DNA from: Saprospiraceae bacterium
GTDB taxonomy: Bacteria; Bacteroidota; Bacteroidia; Chitinophagales; Saprospiraceae
Assembly: GCA_015490175.1 (NCBI GenBank)
Contig: WFYJ01000049.1
Location: forward strand, 1 to 37,281
Reading direction: 5' to 3'
DNA length: 37,281 nt
The translations under genes were made by a program, and so were the position numbers. Of this stretch, positions 1 through 9,795 are shown in pieces. Position 1 is the stretch's first letter. Every line of letters begins with the position of its first letter. A model generated the notes under the pieces. That model saw only the letters and a list, made by a program, of their open reading frames with translations. It was not told the origin of the DNA and did no database searches.

Positions 1-89
1 AGCGGCCGTCCATATTTTGCGAAAGCATGCAGCAAAAGTCATCTCTTCTGTGTTTTGGTTATTTGCCATTCGGCTTCTGGCCATGTGCA

Positions 90-109
90 CTCCAATGCGC
101 GCATTGGAG
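90..109. repeat. Perfect 20-bp palindrome downstream of fdhD
   Basis: CTCCAATGCGCGCATTGGAG is a perfect palindrome with no loop, about 77 bp beyond the fdhD stop codon. It has no T-run on either side, so it is a poor intrinsic terminator. It could be a dimeric regulator's operator for a gene to the left of the window, or a cruciform-forming site. No function can be assigned. Confidence 0.5.
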
Positions 110-185
110 CATCTCGCCTGAAGCGGCAAATGTAGTATCTGCGCATGGCCCCTTTGCAAACGAAATGCAAAAGCGCGTGCTCCCG

Positions 186-1043
186 CTACACTCGTTCCCC
201 CTTCACGCGATGCGGATGGGTGTAGAGGTTGCAGGACTGGGCGCGCACAAAGGCGGCCGTCGTGATGCCCGTGTCGGAGGCCAGCTCGAGGGCCAGCGAG
301 GTGGGCGCTCCGATGGCGGCCACGAGCGGCAGGCCGGCCATGGCCGCTTTTTGCATCAGCTCGAACCCCAGACGCCCGCTCAACACGAGCCCATAAGTGT
401 GCAAGGGCAGGGCACCACGCTGGAAGGCCGCACCGATGAGCTTGTCGAGGGCGTTGTGCCGCCCCACGTCTTCGTACACCTCCTGAATATTGCCCTCGGC
501 ATCGAACAATGCCGCAGCATGCAGTCCGCCCGTAGCGCGAAAGACTTCCTGTTGTTCGGCCAGGCGCTCGGGCAGGCGGCACAACACGGCACGCTCGATG
601 TGGAATGCCGCAGGCGGCACCCGGCAAGGGCGCGCCAGTGTCACGGCCTCGATAGATGCTTTGCCGCAGATGCCACAGCTCGAGGTGGTGTAAAAATTGC
701 GGTTGAGCCGGGCGGGATCGAAGGACACCTCCGGCTTCAGCGCCACCTCGATCACATTGTCGCGATGCAGACGCGAAAGGCCCGGCCCTGTGCTTTCCAC
801 CTCTTCCTTTTCAGAAATGATGCCTTCCGAAAACAGGAAGCCCAGTGCCAGCAGCGCGTCGTGGCCCGGAGTGCGCATGGTGACCGCCACGCGCCGCGTC
901 AGTCGGCGCGGCGCGCGACCAAAAGTCAGGCGGATCTCGAGGGGTTCTTCCACCACCACCCGATCCTGCGCCTCGCGCCACCCCTCGGCCTGCATGCGAC
1001 GTACCGTCCAGCTCTTTGTGTGCTTTTTCATGCCAGGATGCAT
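186..1043 (-). CDS. fdhD: FdhD, formate dehydrogenase accessory sulfurtransferase
   Basis: FdhD passes sulfur from the cysteine desulfurase IscS to the molybdenum cofactor of formate dehydrogenase in the cytoplasm, a step needed for enzyme activity. Recognition rests on the paired-cysteine loop SSCGICGKAS in the middle of the protein and the conserved stretch YEDVGRHNALDK about two thirds in; the C-terminal part (LSGRLGFELMQKA) also fits. I place the start at the ATG at 1043, 22 bp after the upstream phosphoesterase stop, giving 285 residues. A longer start at 1103 would overlap that gene, and an ATG at 1031 is also possible. No formate dehydrogenase gene lies in the window, so its partner must be elsewhere. 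The short gap suggests co-transcription with the phosphoesterase, without an obvious functional link. Confidence 0.93.
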   Translation of the reverse strand: MHPGMKKHTKSWTVRRMQAEGWREAQDRVVVEEPLEIRLTFGRAPRRLTRRVAVTMRTPGHDALLALGFLFSEGIISEKEEVESTGPGLSRLHRDNVIEVALKPEVSFDPARLNRNFYTTSSCGICGKASIEAVTLARPCRVPPAAFHIERAVLCRLPERLAEQQEVFRATGGLHAAALFDAEGNIQEVYEDVGRHNALDKLIGAAFQRGALPLHTYGLVLSGRLGFELMQKAAMAGLPLVAAIGAPTSLALELASDTGITTAAFVRAQSCNLYTHPHRVKGERV

Positions 1044-1065
1044 TGTGGACGGACAAGGTAGAACT

Positions 1066-2985
1066 TTATCGAACCAGGCGGAAGCGCCGCACGGGCCAGC
1101 CATCGGCGCGGATGAGCAGGAAATACCGGCCGGGGGCCAGCTCGCTCAAGTCGAGCGTCGCCAGATGCTTCCCGTCGGGATAAGCACCGAGGGGCAGGCG
1201 CATCACGGCTTTGCCGGGCGCCTCGAGCACCCACACCTGCACCATGGAGGCAGGCTCGTCGAGTGTGAAGGCTACCTGTACGCGCCCGGCGGCATCGGCC
1301 ATCAGTTTGGGATGCTGCTCCCAGGCCGCCGCCGAGTGGGGTTGGAGGGGCAGCGCTTCTTCCTTTCCGCCCGGCAAGCGGCGCCGCAAGCGATACAGCA
1401 CCTGCTGCCCCTCGGCGAGGCGCCCGATCACGTCGGTGTCGCGCCACTCGTAGGCATGCCTGTTGCGCCCATCAGACGGCGGCGCCATGGCTTCGAGGAT
1501 CGTCCAGGACACGCCCCCATCGAGCGAACGCTCGAGAAAGTAGCGCAGGCCGACCGGCTCATTGCGGGCCACCCACGACACCACCACCTCGCGCCCGGCG
1601 CGAATGGCGGAAAACTCCGACACCTCGAAGCGCCCCCGGGGCCTGCGTGCGGCTACCGCCTCGGCGCCGGGCGCCGCAGGACGCAACACCGGCTGGCCGG
1701 GCGGGCCCGGCGCCGGCCGGATTTCCACCACCTCCGCCCCATCGGGCGCCCACAGGCTCAGGCCGAAAGGCACCCGAAACCGCTCGTCCGGCGCCACCTC
1801 GGCCACGGCCTCGGCACCATCGACGCGCACGGTGCGCAGCTCGATGCGGTCGGCATCCACGAAGATCCACTTGAACTGGTTGAAGCTGCCGCTGGCGCGC
1901 GTCCAGGGCTTGTCGTCGTCGTTGGCGCGCAGGGGAGCGCCCCAGCAGCCTTCACCGACGTACACCGTGCCCCAGGTGTCGTCGCGCACGAACCCCTCGT
2001 AGGCGCGCGGCCCCTGAGAGGGGCGCACGGGCCAGGTCAGCTTGACCACGTGGGCATCCGACTCGAAAACCAGCCGCACCCCATGACGGTAAAAGAGCCC
2101 AGCCCAGTGCACGTACTGATCGTTGTTTTCGGGTTTGCGGCGCTGGTGGGGCCGTATCGGGAAATGATACTGGGCCATCTTCCAGCGCACGTGCGCATGG
2201 GCATTGAGGTCGCGCAGCAGCCAGGCTTTCTGTGCGCCGCCGGCGGGGATGAGCGAGTTGAGCGTGTAGATGCGCAGCAGGTCGCCGCCCAGCGACAGGG
2301 CATAGTAAGCATCGGGGTTTTTCAGGTCGAAGAGGTTGACCAGCACTTCGTTGGTCATCTCGTGATTGCCGCGTGCCACGAGCACGGGCGGCATGTAGCC
2401 ATCGCTGGCGCGCACCAGTTGCCAGTCGTCGAGCCACTCCTGCCACTCGCCCTCGGTGTCGCCGGCTGTCATGTCGCCGCCAAAGAGGATGCAGTCGGGG
2501 CGCAGCTTGCCGGCCAGCAGGTTGGCTGCCCGCCGCGCCTCGCGGTTGTTGCGCGAGTCGCCGCCCGCCACGATCGACAGGCGCACGTCGGGCCGGTCGG
2601 GCGCAGTGCGGAAATACATGCGCGGACTCACGCCCTCGCTGTCCTCGATCACGAAATAGTACACCGTGTTGGGCTCCAGGCCCGTAAGCCGCGCAAAGTG
2701 ATTGTGCATGCCCTTGGCCCATACGACCCGGTCGGGCATTTTCGCGAAAGCGTAGGCCTCGGCTTGCTGCCCGTGATCCACCACATCGTAGCGCACCACG
2801 GGGCGGCTGCCACTCACCTGGTTCCAGCCGATGACCATGGTCGTGGCCGGATCTTCGCGCCACATCAGGCGATACTTGTCCGTTTTGGCGAAAGCCGAAA
2901 CCACCCACAGAAAAAGCGCCGCCCACACGGGCAGCATCCGGCGCAAAAAATGTGAACTTATGGAGCGACTGTGGTTCATATGCAT
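1066..2985 (-). CDS. Secreted purple-acid-phosphatase-like metallophosphoesterase with T9SS sorting domain
   Basis: The predicted protein has about 639 residues. It begins with a signal peptide ([16 protein letters not shown]), then a fibronectin-like N-terminal domain as in purple acid phosphatases, then a calcineurin-type phosphoesterase domain with [22 protein letters not shown], a lone His in AQYHFP, and DAH. The first block reads DSR where many relatives have DxG or DxH, and the last reads SDAHVV rather than GHxH, so metal binding may differ. The last about 75 residues resemble a type IX secretion sorting domain, with [14 protein letters not shown] and a basic end (RRFRLVR). This predicts export through the outer membrane and surface attachment or release. 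The start was chosen at 2985 in front of the signal peptide (2979 also possible). The substrate is unknown. Confidence 0.82.
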   Translation of the reverse strand: MHMNHSRSISSHFLRRMLPVWAALFLWVVSAFAKTDKYRLMWREDPATTMVIGWNQVSGSRPVVRYDVVDHGQQAEAYAFAKMPDRVVWAKGMHNHFARLTGLEPNTVYYFVIEDSEGVSPRMYFRTAPDRPDVRLSIVAGGDSRNNREARRAANLLAGKLRPDCILFGGDMTAGDTEGEWQEWLDDWQLVRASDGYMPPVLVARGNHEMTNEVLVNLFDLKNPDAYYALSLGGDLLRIYTLNSLIPAGGAQKAWLLRDLNAHAHVRWKMAQYHFPIRPHQRRKPENNDQYVHWAGLFYRHGVRLVFESDAHVVKLTWPVRPSQGPRAYEGFVRDDTWGTVYVGEGCWGAPLRANDDDKPWTRASGSFNQFKWIFVDADRIELRTVRVDGAEAVAEVAPDERFRVPFGLSLWAPDGAEVVEIRPAPGPPGQPVLRPAAPGAEAVAARRPRGRFEVSEFSAIRAGREVVVSWVARNEPVGLRYFLERSLDGGVSWTILEAMAPPSDGRNRHAYEWRDTDVIGRLAEGQQVLYRLRRRLPGGKEEALPLQPHSAAAWEQHPKLMADAAGRVQVAFTLDEPASMVQVWVLEAPGKAVMRLPLGAYPDGKHLATLDLSELAPGRYFLLIRADGWPVRRFRLVR

Positions 2986-3158
2986 ATCAGGTTGAGGGGG
3001 CAAGCCGGTGCCTTTGACGACGACGCGATGCCCGCCAGGCTCCATGCACACACTGAAAAATTTCCCCGACCATTTTCTCCTCTGTTGGATACCGTAACGC
3101 GGCCGTGGCAAAGAAGATACAAATCGCCGACCAAACTCTGCCCAAGAGGCATTTATTG

Positions 3159-3166
3159 TACCTTTG
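3159..3166 (+). promoter_or_regulatory. Probable -7 promoter box of glyA
   Basis: TACCTTTG fits the Bacteroidota -7 consensus TAnnTTTG and lies 92 bp before the glyA ATG. The same octamer precedes the LolA-like gene and purH in this window. No convincing -33 TTG is visible at the usual distance, so the assignment rests on the -7 box. Confidence 0.5.
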
Positions 3167-3258
3167 CGCGCGCAACAAGCAAGGGACGCCCTTCGTGCAA
3201 ACCCTCATGCAGTGCTTGCTGTTCACCTGCTTCCGCAAAAAAGACAAAGACCCGCAAT

Positions 3259-4545
3259 ATGCATTCCGACACCACGGTATTCAACCTCATCGGCCGCGAG
3301 CTGGAGCGCCAGCGCAAGGGCCTCGAACTGATCGCTTCGGAAAACTTCACCAGCCAGGCCGTGCTCGACGCCATGGGCTCGTGCCTGACCAACAAATATG
3401 CCGAGGGCTATCCGGGCCGCCGCTACTACGGCGGCTGCGAGGTGGTGGACGAGATCGAAAACCTCGCCATCGAACGGCTCAAAGCGCTCTTCGGTGCCGA
3501 ATACGCCAACGTGCAACCCCACTCGGGCACCCAGGCCAACATGGCCATTTACCTGGCCTGCCTGCAGCCCGGCGACACGGTGCTGGGCTTCGACCTGTCG
3601 CATGGCGGCCACCTGTCGCATGGCTCGCCCGTCAACTTCTCCGGCAAGCTCTACCGCCCCGTCTTCTACGGCCTCGATCCCGACACGGGCCTCATCAATA
3701 TGGACCGCGTGGCCGAGATTGCGCGCAAGGAAAAACCGCGCCTCATCATCTGCGGTGCTTCGGCCTACAGCCGCGACTGGGACTACCGCCGCTTCCGCGA
3801 AATAGCCGACGAGGTGGGCGCCTTCCTGCTGGCCGACATCGCACACCCTGCCGGCCTCATCGCCGCCGGCCTGCTCAACAGTCCCATGGAGTATTGCCAC
3901 TTCGTGACGAGCACCACCCACAAGACGCTGCGCGGCCCCCGCGGCGGCGTCATCATGATGGGACGCAACTTTGACAATCCGTGGGGACGCACCACAAAGA
4001 AAGGCGCCATCATCAAAATGTCGCGCATCCTCGACAGCGCCGTGTTTCCCGGCACGCAAGGAGGACCACTCGAACACGTCATCGCCGCCAAGGCCGTCGC
4101 CTTCGGCGAGGCGCTGCAGCCCTCGTTCCGCACCTATGCCGAGCAGGTGGTGCGCAACGCACGCGCCATGGCACAGGCCTTCCTCGACAAGGGCTACAAG
4201 GTCATCTCCGGCGGTACCGACAACCACCTCATGCTCATCGACCTGCGCAGCAAGGGCGTCACGGGCAAGGTGGCCGAGCAGGCGCTCGTCAAGGCCGACA
4301 TCACTGTCAACAAGAACATGGTGCCCTTCGACACCGAGTCGCCCTTCGTCACCTCGGGCATCCGCATCGGCACGGCGGCCATAACCACGCGCGGCCTGAC
4401 CGAGTCGGATTGCGTGCGCGTGGTCGCCTGGATTGATGCCATCATCAGCGATCCCGAAAACGAAGCGCTCATCGCCGAGACGCGGCGCCAGGTGAACGCG
4501 TTCATGACGCACTTCCCGCTCTACGAGACGCAGCCGGCATCCTGA
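3259..4545 (+). CDS. glyA: Serine hydroxymethyltransferase
   Basis: This PLP enzyme interconverts serine and glycine and charges tetrahydrofolate with a one-carbon unit. The 428-residue length is normal for the family. Clear motifs are LIASENFTS near the N-terminus, [36 protein letters not shown], and the PLP-lysine region [14 protein letters not shown] near residue 225. The C-terminal region carries [15 protein letters not shown]. The ATG at 3259 matches the usual N-terminus; longer frames upstream have no homologous sequence. The gene has its own promoter-like TACCTTTG box and stands divergent from the secreted phosphoesterase. A copy of the dispersed word lies just before the start (3230) and another just after the stop (4555). 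Confidence 0.98.
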   Translation: MHSDTTVFNLIGRELERQRKGLELIASENFTSQAVLDAMGSCLTNKYAEGYPGRRYYGGCEVVDEIENLAIERLKALFGAEYANVQPHSGTQANMAIYLACLQPGDTVLGFDLSHGGHLSHGSPVNFSGKLYRPVFYGLDPDTGLINMDRVAEIARKEKPRLIICGASAYSRDWDYRRFREIADEVGAFLLADIAHPAGLIAAGLLNSPMEYCHFVTSTTHKTLRGPRGGVIMMGRNFDNPWGRTTKKGAIIKMSRILDSAVFPGTQGGPLEHVIAAKAVAFGEALQPSFRTYAEQVVRNARAMAQAFLDKGYKVISGGTDNHLMLIDLRSKGVTGKVAEQALVKADITVNKNMVPFDTESPFVTSGIRIGTAAITTRGLTESDCVRVVAWIDAIISDPENEALIAETRRQVNAFMTHFPLYETQPAS

Positions 4546-4641
4546 CAATGACCCTTTTGCGCAAGCAAACGTCCTGAAAGAGCCGAAACAGCCCGGCAGA
4601 ACAACGCATCTTGCAGACGAACCCTTAAAATTTCGTCTGTC

Positions 4642-5994
4642 ATGATTTGCCGCATGTTGTTCCTTCTCCTTCTGGGAGCGCTTCCGCAAATGACGCCCGC
4701 CCAGAACGCTGCCCTGCTCGCCGGTACCTGGCAGATGCCACAGGCCGGCATCACCCTCCAATTTGATGCCGCGGGCAACTACACCGTGACCTATGCCAAT
4801 GGTCAGTCCATACAGGAGCGCTACAGCCTGCAAGGCCCTCAGCTCACCATGAGCCGCTTCTACTACGGACAGGACCAGCACTTCCAGATCGTACAGCTCG
4901 ACCAACAGACCCTTCTGTTGCAAGCCCTCGACGGGCAGCCCGGCATGCAGTTCGCCTTCCAGCGGGCCGGCGCCGTCCCTGCAGCCGGAGGATTTGCCCA
5001 GGCCCCGCCGGCCAACGCCAACCCCGCACCCGCGACGTCCACCATCCCGCCGACGCCTGCCGCAGGAGGCGGACAAGTACTGGCCCAGGCACAGGGCTAC
5101 CAGTTCACCTCCGACTACTTCGAAAAGATCGTCCGCTTTGCCGAGTTCCTCATCGCCAACCGGCTGAGCGAGGCCGAGCGCCAGCAAGCCCTGCAGGAAT
5201 GCATTGCCGAGTTCCAGCAGATGCCCCAGGCCTTCCTGCAGACGATTGATCAGATCGACGCGCAGATGAGCCAGTTCTACCAGATCGAGGACGTGGCACA
5301 ACTGGGCCTGCTGCGCTCCATGCTCGTGGGCCAGCTCAACCTGGCTTATCAGCAGGTGCCGCCCGAGCAGAAGCCCTACCTCGGTCGCCTCATAGATCAG
5401 TACACGCCCGTGCTTGCCTATGATCCTTCGACCCAGATGGCGCTCACCTGGCGCGACGTGGAAGGCTATGCCGGCGTCTTCACTTTCTATCTCGAAATTG
5501 CGGGGCAGCCCATGCAGGTGAGCCAGCAAGACCTGCAGGCCCTGGCCACCACGCTGGCCCAGCAGTTTCAGGCAGCCACGCCCGAGCAAAAAGCCGCACT
5601 CTGTTCGATGAGCCTGTACGACGAGTACCTGCGCAACGCCTGGGCCCGGCTCACGCCCCAGCAGCAGGAACAGATGCGCCAGCAGGTACTCGCCCAACTC
5701 GGCAGCATGATGCAGCAGCAGGGCGCAGCCCAGCCCTATGGCTATGGCAATGCCGGCCAACAACCCGCCTATGGCTATCCCGCTACCGGCCAGCAGCCCG
5801 CCGGCAATTATCCGGCCAGCAAAGCCCAGATAGATGCCTGGCTGGCCCAAAAACAGCAGGAGATGCAGACCAACAATTTCATCTTCAACTCCATGCAAAA
5901 CATGCTGATGGAGCAACACGCCACCTCCCTCAACATCATCTCCAACATCGGCGGGGGCGACGATTACTGGGAAGTGAAATACAACGACTGGTAA
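4642..5994 (+). CDS. Secreted Gln-rich protein of unknown function
   Basis: I do not recognise this 450-residue protein. It opens with a clear signal peptide (MLFLLLLGALPQMTPAQ). Residues about 25-110 look like a small beta-rich, lipocalin-like repeat of the type 'GTWQMPQAGITLQFDAAGNY', found in many Bacteroidota stress or envelope proteins. A Pro/Ala linker follows, then a long predicted helical region very rich in Gln (for example LTPQQQEQMRQQVLAQLG), a low-complexity YGYGNAGQQPAYGY segment near residue 370, and an acidic-aromatic end (GGGDDYWEVKYNDW). It is expected in the periplasm or outside the cell. It stands alone between glyA and a strong terminator. Low-complexity parts make database matching unreliable. 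Confidence 0.75.
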   Translation: MICRMLFLLLLGALPQMTPAQNAALLAGTWQMPQAGITLQFDAAGNYTVTYANGQSIQERYSLQGPQLTMSRFYYGQDQHFQIVQLDQQTLLLQALDGQPGMQFAFQRAGAVPAAGGFAQAPPANANPAPATSTIPPTPAAGGGQVLAQAQGYQFTSDYFEKIVRFAEFLIANRLSEAERQQALQECIAEFQQMPQAFLQTIDQIDAQMSQFYQIEDVAQLGLLRSMLVGQLNLAYQQVPPEQKPYLGRLIDQYTPVLAYDPSTQMALTWRDVEGYAGVFTFYLEIAGQPMQVSQQDLQALATTLAQQFQAATPEQKAALCSMSLYDEYLRNAWARLTPQQQEQMRQQVLAQLGSMMQQQGAAQPYGYGNAGQQPAYGYPATGQQPAGNYPASKAQIDAWLAQKQQEMQTNNFIFNSMQNMLMEQHATSLNIISNIGGGDDYWEVKYNDW

Positions 5995-6038
5995 CGACAA
6001 CCGACCCAACCCTCTTGGAATAGTCCCAAAAACCGAAA

Positions 6039-6073
6039 GCCGGCCTCCTGAGGGGCCGGCTTCCTCGTTTTTT
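6039..6073 (+). terminator. Rho-independent terminator after the Gln-rich protein gene
   Basis: A 7-bp GC stem (GCCGGCC/GGCCGGC) with an 8-nt loop is followed after a short spacer by six T residues (6068-6073). It lies 45 bp after the stop at 5994. Directly behind it, TTTTGCGC-AA-GCGCAAAA (about 6070-6087) forms a second inverted repeat next to the end of the convergent kamA-like gene, and it includes a copy of the dispersed word. Confidence 0.75.
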
Positions 6074-6089
6074 GCGCAAGCGCAAAAGA

Positions 6090-7424
6090 TCAGTTGAGCG
6101 ACTGGCCGGCCATGAGCTCGGCTTCGAAGAAGAAGGCAGGATGCCCGAAGGCCGGCTCCAGCTCGTCGAGCCAGGTGGCCTGCTCGTCGTAGCGCGCGAA
6201 GAAGGGCCGGCCCACCCACTCCGGGTTGCGCGCCTGGATGAAGGTCAGGACGAACAGCTTTTCCCCAGCCACCCGCGTGGTGCCCAGCACGCATACCTTG
6301 CCCGGGTGGGCCGACATGCTGGGGCCGCGCACCGTGCGCGCCAGGCCGCTCACCTGCCTGTAGGCATCGCGGTAGATCTGATGGGCTTCGGCCAGCGGCA
6401 CGGCAAAGTAGTCGTGCGCGCCCGTGTCGCGTACCACGAACATGTAGTAAGGCACGCAGCCCAGCTTCACCTGCTCGCGCCACATCGCGGCCCAGGCCCC
6501 GGCATCGTCGTTGATATGGCGCAGCAGTGGCGACTGGGTGCGGATCTCGGCACCCGTGTTGCGGATGCGGGCAATGGCGCGGCGCACGGCCTCGGGCTGC
6601 AGCTCGCGCGGATGGTTGAAGTGGGCCATGAAGGCCAGATGCTTGCCCGACTGCACCACGCGCTCGAAGAGGCGCAGCACCTCGTCGGCATCGTCGTCGG
6701 TGAGGAAGCGGTAGGGCCAGTAGGCCAGCGCCTTCGAGCCGATGCGGATGTTCCGGAGATGCGGCAGGTCGGCTTCGAGCAGCGGCTCGAGGCAGGCGCG
6801 CAGGCGATGGGCTTTCATCACCATGGGGTCGCCGCCGGTGATGAGCAGGTCGGTCACTTCGGGATGTGCCTTCAGGTAAGCCACCAGCAGCTCGGCCTCG
6901 CGCATGGCAAACTTCAGCTCGTCCATGCCCACGAACTGGGGCCAGCGAAAACAGAACGAGCAGTAGGCGTGGCAGGTCTGGCCCTGTTGGGGAAAGAACA
7001 GCACCGTCTCGCGGTACTTGTGTTGCATGCCCGTCAGCTTGATGCCATTCAGCTCGGGCACGTTGTGGCTCATCTGACCGGCAGGATGCGGGTTGAGTTC
7101 GAGGCGGATCTGGTTGGCCACCTTGCGCCGCTCAACTTTGTCAGCAGTTTCTTTGAGGGTGCGCTCCATCAGGGCGAAGTGCGCTTCGGAGAGCATGTCG
7201 CGATGGGGGAAGGTGAGGCGGTAGATGGGGTCGTCGGGAATGTGGTCCCAGTCGATCAGCTCGTCGGCCACGTAGTTGTTCACCTTGAACGGCAACACAT
7301 GGCCCACCACTTCGATCTCGTGCAGCGTTCGTTCGTCGAGTCTGTCTGCCACCTGGGGCAGCTTGCGGAAGTTGTGCAGGGCATACGCCCGGTAAACCGG
7401 TTTTGGCGATTGGTTCTGACTCAT
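6090..7424 (-). CDS. KamA-family radical SAM protein (lysine 2,3-aminomutase-like)
   Basis: This 444-residue protein has the radical SAM cluster motif CHAYCSFCFRW (C-x3-C-x2-C) near residues 150-160, followed by LLITGGDPMV and RIGSKALAYWPYR as in lysine 2,3-aminomutases, which move an amino group using SAM, a 4Fe-4S cluster and PLP. The characterised enzymes carry PGGGGK with the PLP lysine and an Asp just before it that binds the substrate amino group. Here the equivalent stretch appears as SAHPGK (Lys near 376): the Lys may be kept, but the glycine loop is shortened and the Asp looks replaced. The protein is too long to be EpmB. L-lysine is therefore doubtful as substrate. The next gene on the strand is a TonB receptor 105 bp upstream. 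Confidence 0.85.
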   Translation of the reverse strand: MSQNQSPKPVYRAYALHNFRKLPQVADRLDERTLHEIEVVGHVLPFKVNNYVADELIDWDHIPDDPIYRLTFPHRDMLSEAHFALMERTLKETADKVERRKVANQIRLELNPHPAGQMSHNVPELNGIKLTGMQHKYRETVLFFPQQGQTCHAYCSFCFRWPQFVGMDELKFAMREAELLVAYLKAHPEVTDLLITGGDPMVMKAHRLRACLEPLLEADLPHLRNIRIGSKALAYWPYRFLTDDDADEVLRLFERVVQSGKHLAFMAHFNHPRELQPEAVRRAIARIRNTGAEIRTQSPLLRHINDDAGAWAAMWREQVKLGCVPYYMFVVRDTGAHDYFAVPLAEAHQIYRDAYRQVSGLARTVRGPSMSAHPGKVCVLGTTRVAGEKLFVLTFIQARNPEWVGRPFFARYDEQATWLDELEPAFGHPAFFFEAELMAGQSLN

Positions 7425-7529
7425 TGGCTCTCTGTTTTTTGGTTAGCAAATGAAGACGCGCTTTGCCTCAGCGCCTGCTTTCCAGCGGTGCACGGCAAAG
7501 CGATGGAATATAACAAATTTCTCTCATTC

Positions 7530-9614
7530 TTACAACCCCTCAGCCGGCATTTCGTGTGCTTCTCCCTTTCGGGAAATGCCTCCCTGCAGGCGCACGCCCA
7601 GATTGAAGTGGCGCGGCAAGCCGGGATAATAATACCTGGGCAGGCTGCCGCCAAACGAGGTGGCATTGACGAGAATCATCGAAGCATAGCGCGCATTGGT
7701 GAGGTTTCGTCCTTCCGCAAAGACGAGCAGGCGGCGTTTGCCGAAAGGCAGATGGCGTTGCAGGCGCAGGTGCCACAGCGCATAGGGCGCACTCCACACG
7801 CTGTTGTCGTCGCGCATCGGCATGCGGCCTGTGCGTTCGTAGCGCAGGGCCGCCATCCAGGGGCCTCGGCTCCACAGCAGCCACAGGCGGGCCGTGTGCT
7901 CGGGCCAGCCCGTGAGGCGGTTGCCGCTGTAGTCGGCCGCGCCATCCGCGAAATCCATGAAGCGATAGTCCGACAGTTGGAGGCTGCCTTCGAGCGACAG
8001 GCCCTTCCAGGCAGCGGTGCGCAGGTCGAGCTCGAGGCCGCGGTGGCGCGTGCGGCCCGCATTGATACCCTCGTAGATGTCGGGGCCGACGCGGCGCGCC
8101 ACCAGCAGGTCGCGGATATCCATCTGGTACAGTACCAACTCGAAAGAGACGCCCCTGCCGATCGCACCGCGCGCGCCCAGCTCGAAGTTCCATCCCTGCT
8201 CGGGGCGGATGGCCGGGTTGATGGTGCCGTCGGCACGCCGGCTGTCTTCCACTCCCGGCCAGTTGATGCCGTGGCTGGCCAGCCCATAGACCCACCAGTG
8301 CGGCCCCAGCCGGCGGCTTGCGTGCAGCCGAGGCGACCACACGGGCGCGAAAGCCTTCGTGGCAGAGTGGTCGAGGCTGTCGCCAAAAAACAGATCGCGG
8401 TAGGCAAAGCGTGCTGCGGCCCCGCCCAGACCGGCACCGAGCCGCCAGCGCCCGCTTGTGCTGATCCATTCCGCTTCCGCAAAAAGCTGGGCATACGCCC
8501 GGAGCTCCCGGTTGTGCGACCGCAGGGCGCCGGGCTGCCCATCGAGCTGGGCGAAAGTCTGCCAGCCATAGTCCTCGACCATGGTCTCACCCCCTATGCG
8601 CCAGGTCAAGGGCCTCGCGCGGCTATCCTCGACCCGGAACCGCAGCCCGCCGTTCCACACGTTTTCCGAAAGGATGTTGAAAGGCCGCACCTCCCACGTG
8701 TTGCGGATTTGCCCGAAGAGGGCCAGCATGGCCATGCGATCGTTCTTCACCCGCCGAAAGGTGTGGCCCCACAGCAGCTTGCGGTGGGCCTCGTAGCCCT
8801 CGACGGCCGCCCAATTGGGCGCTGCGGCCCAAGGCCGTTCGGCAAAGTCTTCGGCATTGAGCGACGAGGGGATGTGCGCCTTCATGAGGGTGCCCAGCAC
8901 CAGCGTCGAGTGCTCGATGCGGGCGTCGAGCCTACGGCCCAGCCACAAGAGTTGGGCGCGGTCGTAAGTGCTGTTGTCGCGATAGCCGTCCGAGTGCAAG
9001 AGGCTGCCGCCCCAGAGCGTACTGCGCCCGCCCCGGCCTCTCGTGCTCAGAAAACCCAGGGCCGCCGTCCCGAAGCTGCCAAGGCGCAAAGAAGCCGTCT
9101 GGCGGCTGCCCCTCGCAAGGGGCGCCGCCGTACGCAAGCGCAACGCCCCGCCAAGCGTGGGTCCCAGCGCTGCCGACTGCGGCCCCCTGGATATTTCGAT
9201 GTGATCAATCCACTGCGGATCAATATCCTCGAAGGTGGTCACGCCCGCGCCGTCGGTAAGCGGAATCTCGTCGAGCCAGGCGCGCACCTTGCCGGTAGCA
9301 TAGGGAATGCGGCTGCCCACCCCCCGAATGCTCAGGCGATTCGTGTTGAGGGCGCCCTGCTGCATGTACACGCCGGGCGCAGCATTGAGCGCCGAAGCCA
9401 GCGTCCAGGTGGCGCCCAACTCGAGCGTGGCACGCGAAAGGCGGACAGGAGCATCGGCACGCTGCAGGCGCGACGAATCGGTCACGTCCACGCGCAACAA
9501 GGTGATGGCGCCAAGGCTGTCCGAAGGCTCCTGCGCCCGGAGAGGCCAGGCCGCACATCCCGCAATCAACATCAGCAGGCAAGGCAAGCGTACCAGCGAT
9601 ACCGACAAGTGCAT
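7530..9614 (-). CDS. TonB-dependent outer-membrane receptor
   Basis: A 694-residue outer-membrane receptor that probably imports an iron chelate or similar ligand with TonB energy. It has a signal peptide ending near PLRAQ, a plug domain (about residues 50-170) with SALNAAPGVYMQQG, LSIRGVGSR and IEISRGPQSAALGPTLGGAL, and a beta-barrel with many alternating aromatic strands. The barrel seems to end near RHFNLGVRLQGG and is followed by a polar tail of about 17 residues instead of the usual terminal aromatic residue. The start at 9614 places Met just ahead of the signal peptide; an upstream Met at 9659 lengthens it with atypical sequence. A TATCCTTTG box lies near 9673-9681 on this strand. There is no carboxypeptidase-regulatory N-terminal domain, unlike the barrel protein at 32.1 kb. 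Ligand unknown. Confidence 0.9.
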   Translation of the reverse strand: MHLSVSLVRLPCLLMLIAGCAAWPLRAQEPSDSLGAITLLRVDVTDSSRLQRADAPVRLSRATLELGATWTLASALNAAPGVYMQQGALNTNRLSIRGVGSRIPYATGKVRAWLDEIPLTDGAGVTTFEDIDPQWIDHIEISRGPQSAALGPTLGGALRLRTAAPLARGSRQTASLRLGSFGTAALGFLSTRGRGGRSTLWGGSLLHSDGYRDNSTYDRAQLLWLGRRLDARIEHSTLVLGTLMKAHIPSSLNAEDFAERPWAAAPNWAAVEGYEAHRKLLWGHTFRRVKNDRMAMLALFGQIRNTWEVRPFNILSENVWNGGLRFRVEDSRARPLTWRIGGETMVEDYGWQTFAQLDGQPGALRSHNRELRAYAQLFAEAEWISTSGRWRLGAGLGGAAARFAYRDLFFGDSLDHSATKAFAPVWSPRLHASRRLGPHWWVYGLASHGINWPGVEDSRRADGTINPAIRPEQGWNFELGARGAIGRGVSFELVLYQMDIRDLLVARRVGPDIYEGINAGRTRHRGLELDLRTAAWKGLSLEGSLQLSDYRFMDFADGAADYSGNRLTGWPEHTARLWLLWSRGPWMAALRYERTGRMPMRDDNSVWSAPYALWHLRLQRHLPFGKRRLLVFAEGRNLTNARYASMILVNATSFGGSLPRYYYPGLPRHFNLGVRLQGGISRKGEAHEMPAEGL

Positions 9615-9795
9615 GGCTTTGCGGTTTGAGTCTCTGAAAAACGAGGCGGACCCAAACAAAGCATTTCAGACGAAATGGGCAAAGGATACGTGCAGCGCAA
9701 TCCCCGGATTCGGGATTTTTTGAGCAAGAAGAGTAAGGAAAGAGGAGTGTCCCCTCCCAGAACCCGATCAAGGCGCACAGCCACAACCATTCGGC

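Noticed and set aside
697-9629. Very long open frames antisense to known genes (for example 697-2955 plus, 3223-6483 minus, 6072-9629 plus)
   Set aside because: They mirror clearly recognised genes on the other strand; open frames of this size are expected in GC-rich DNA, and their sequences show no family motifs.
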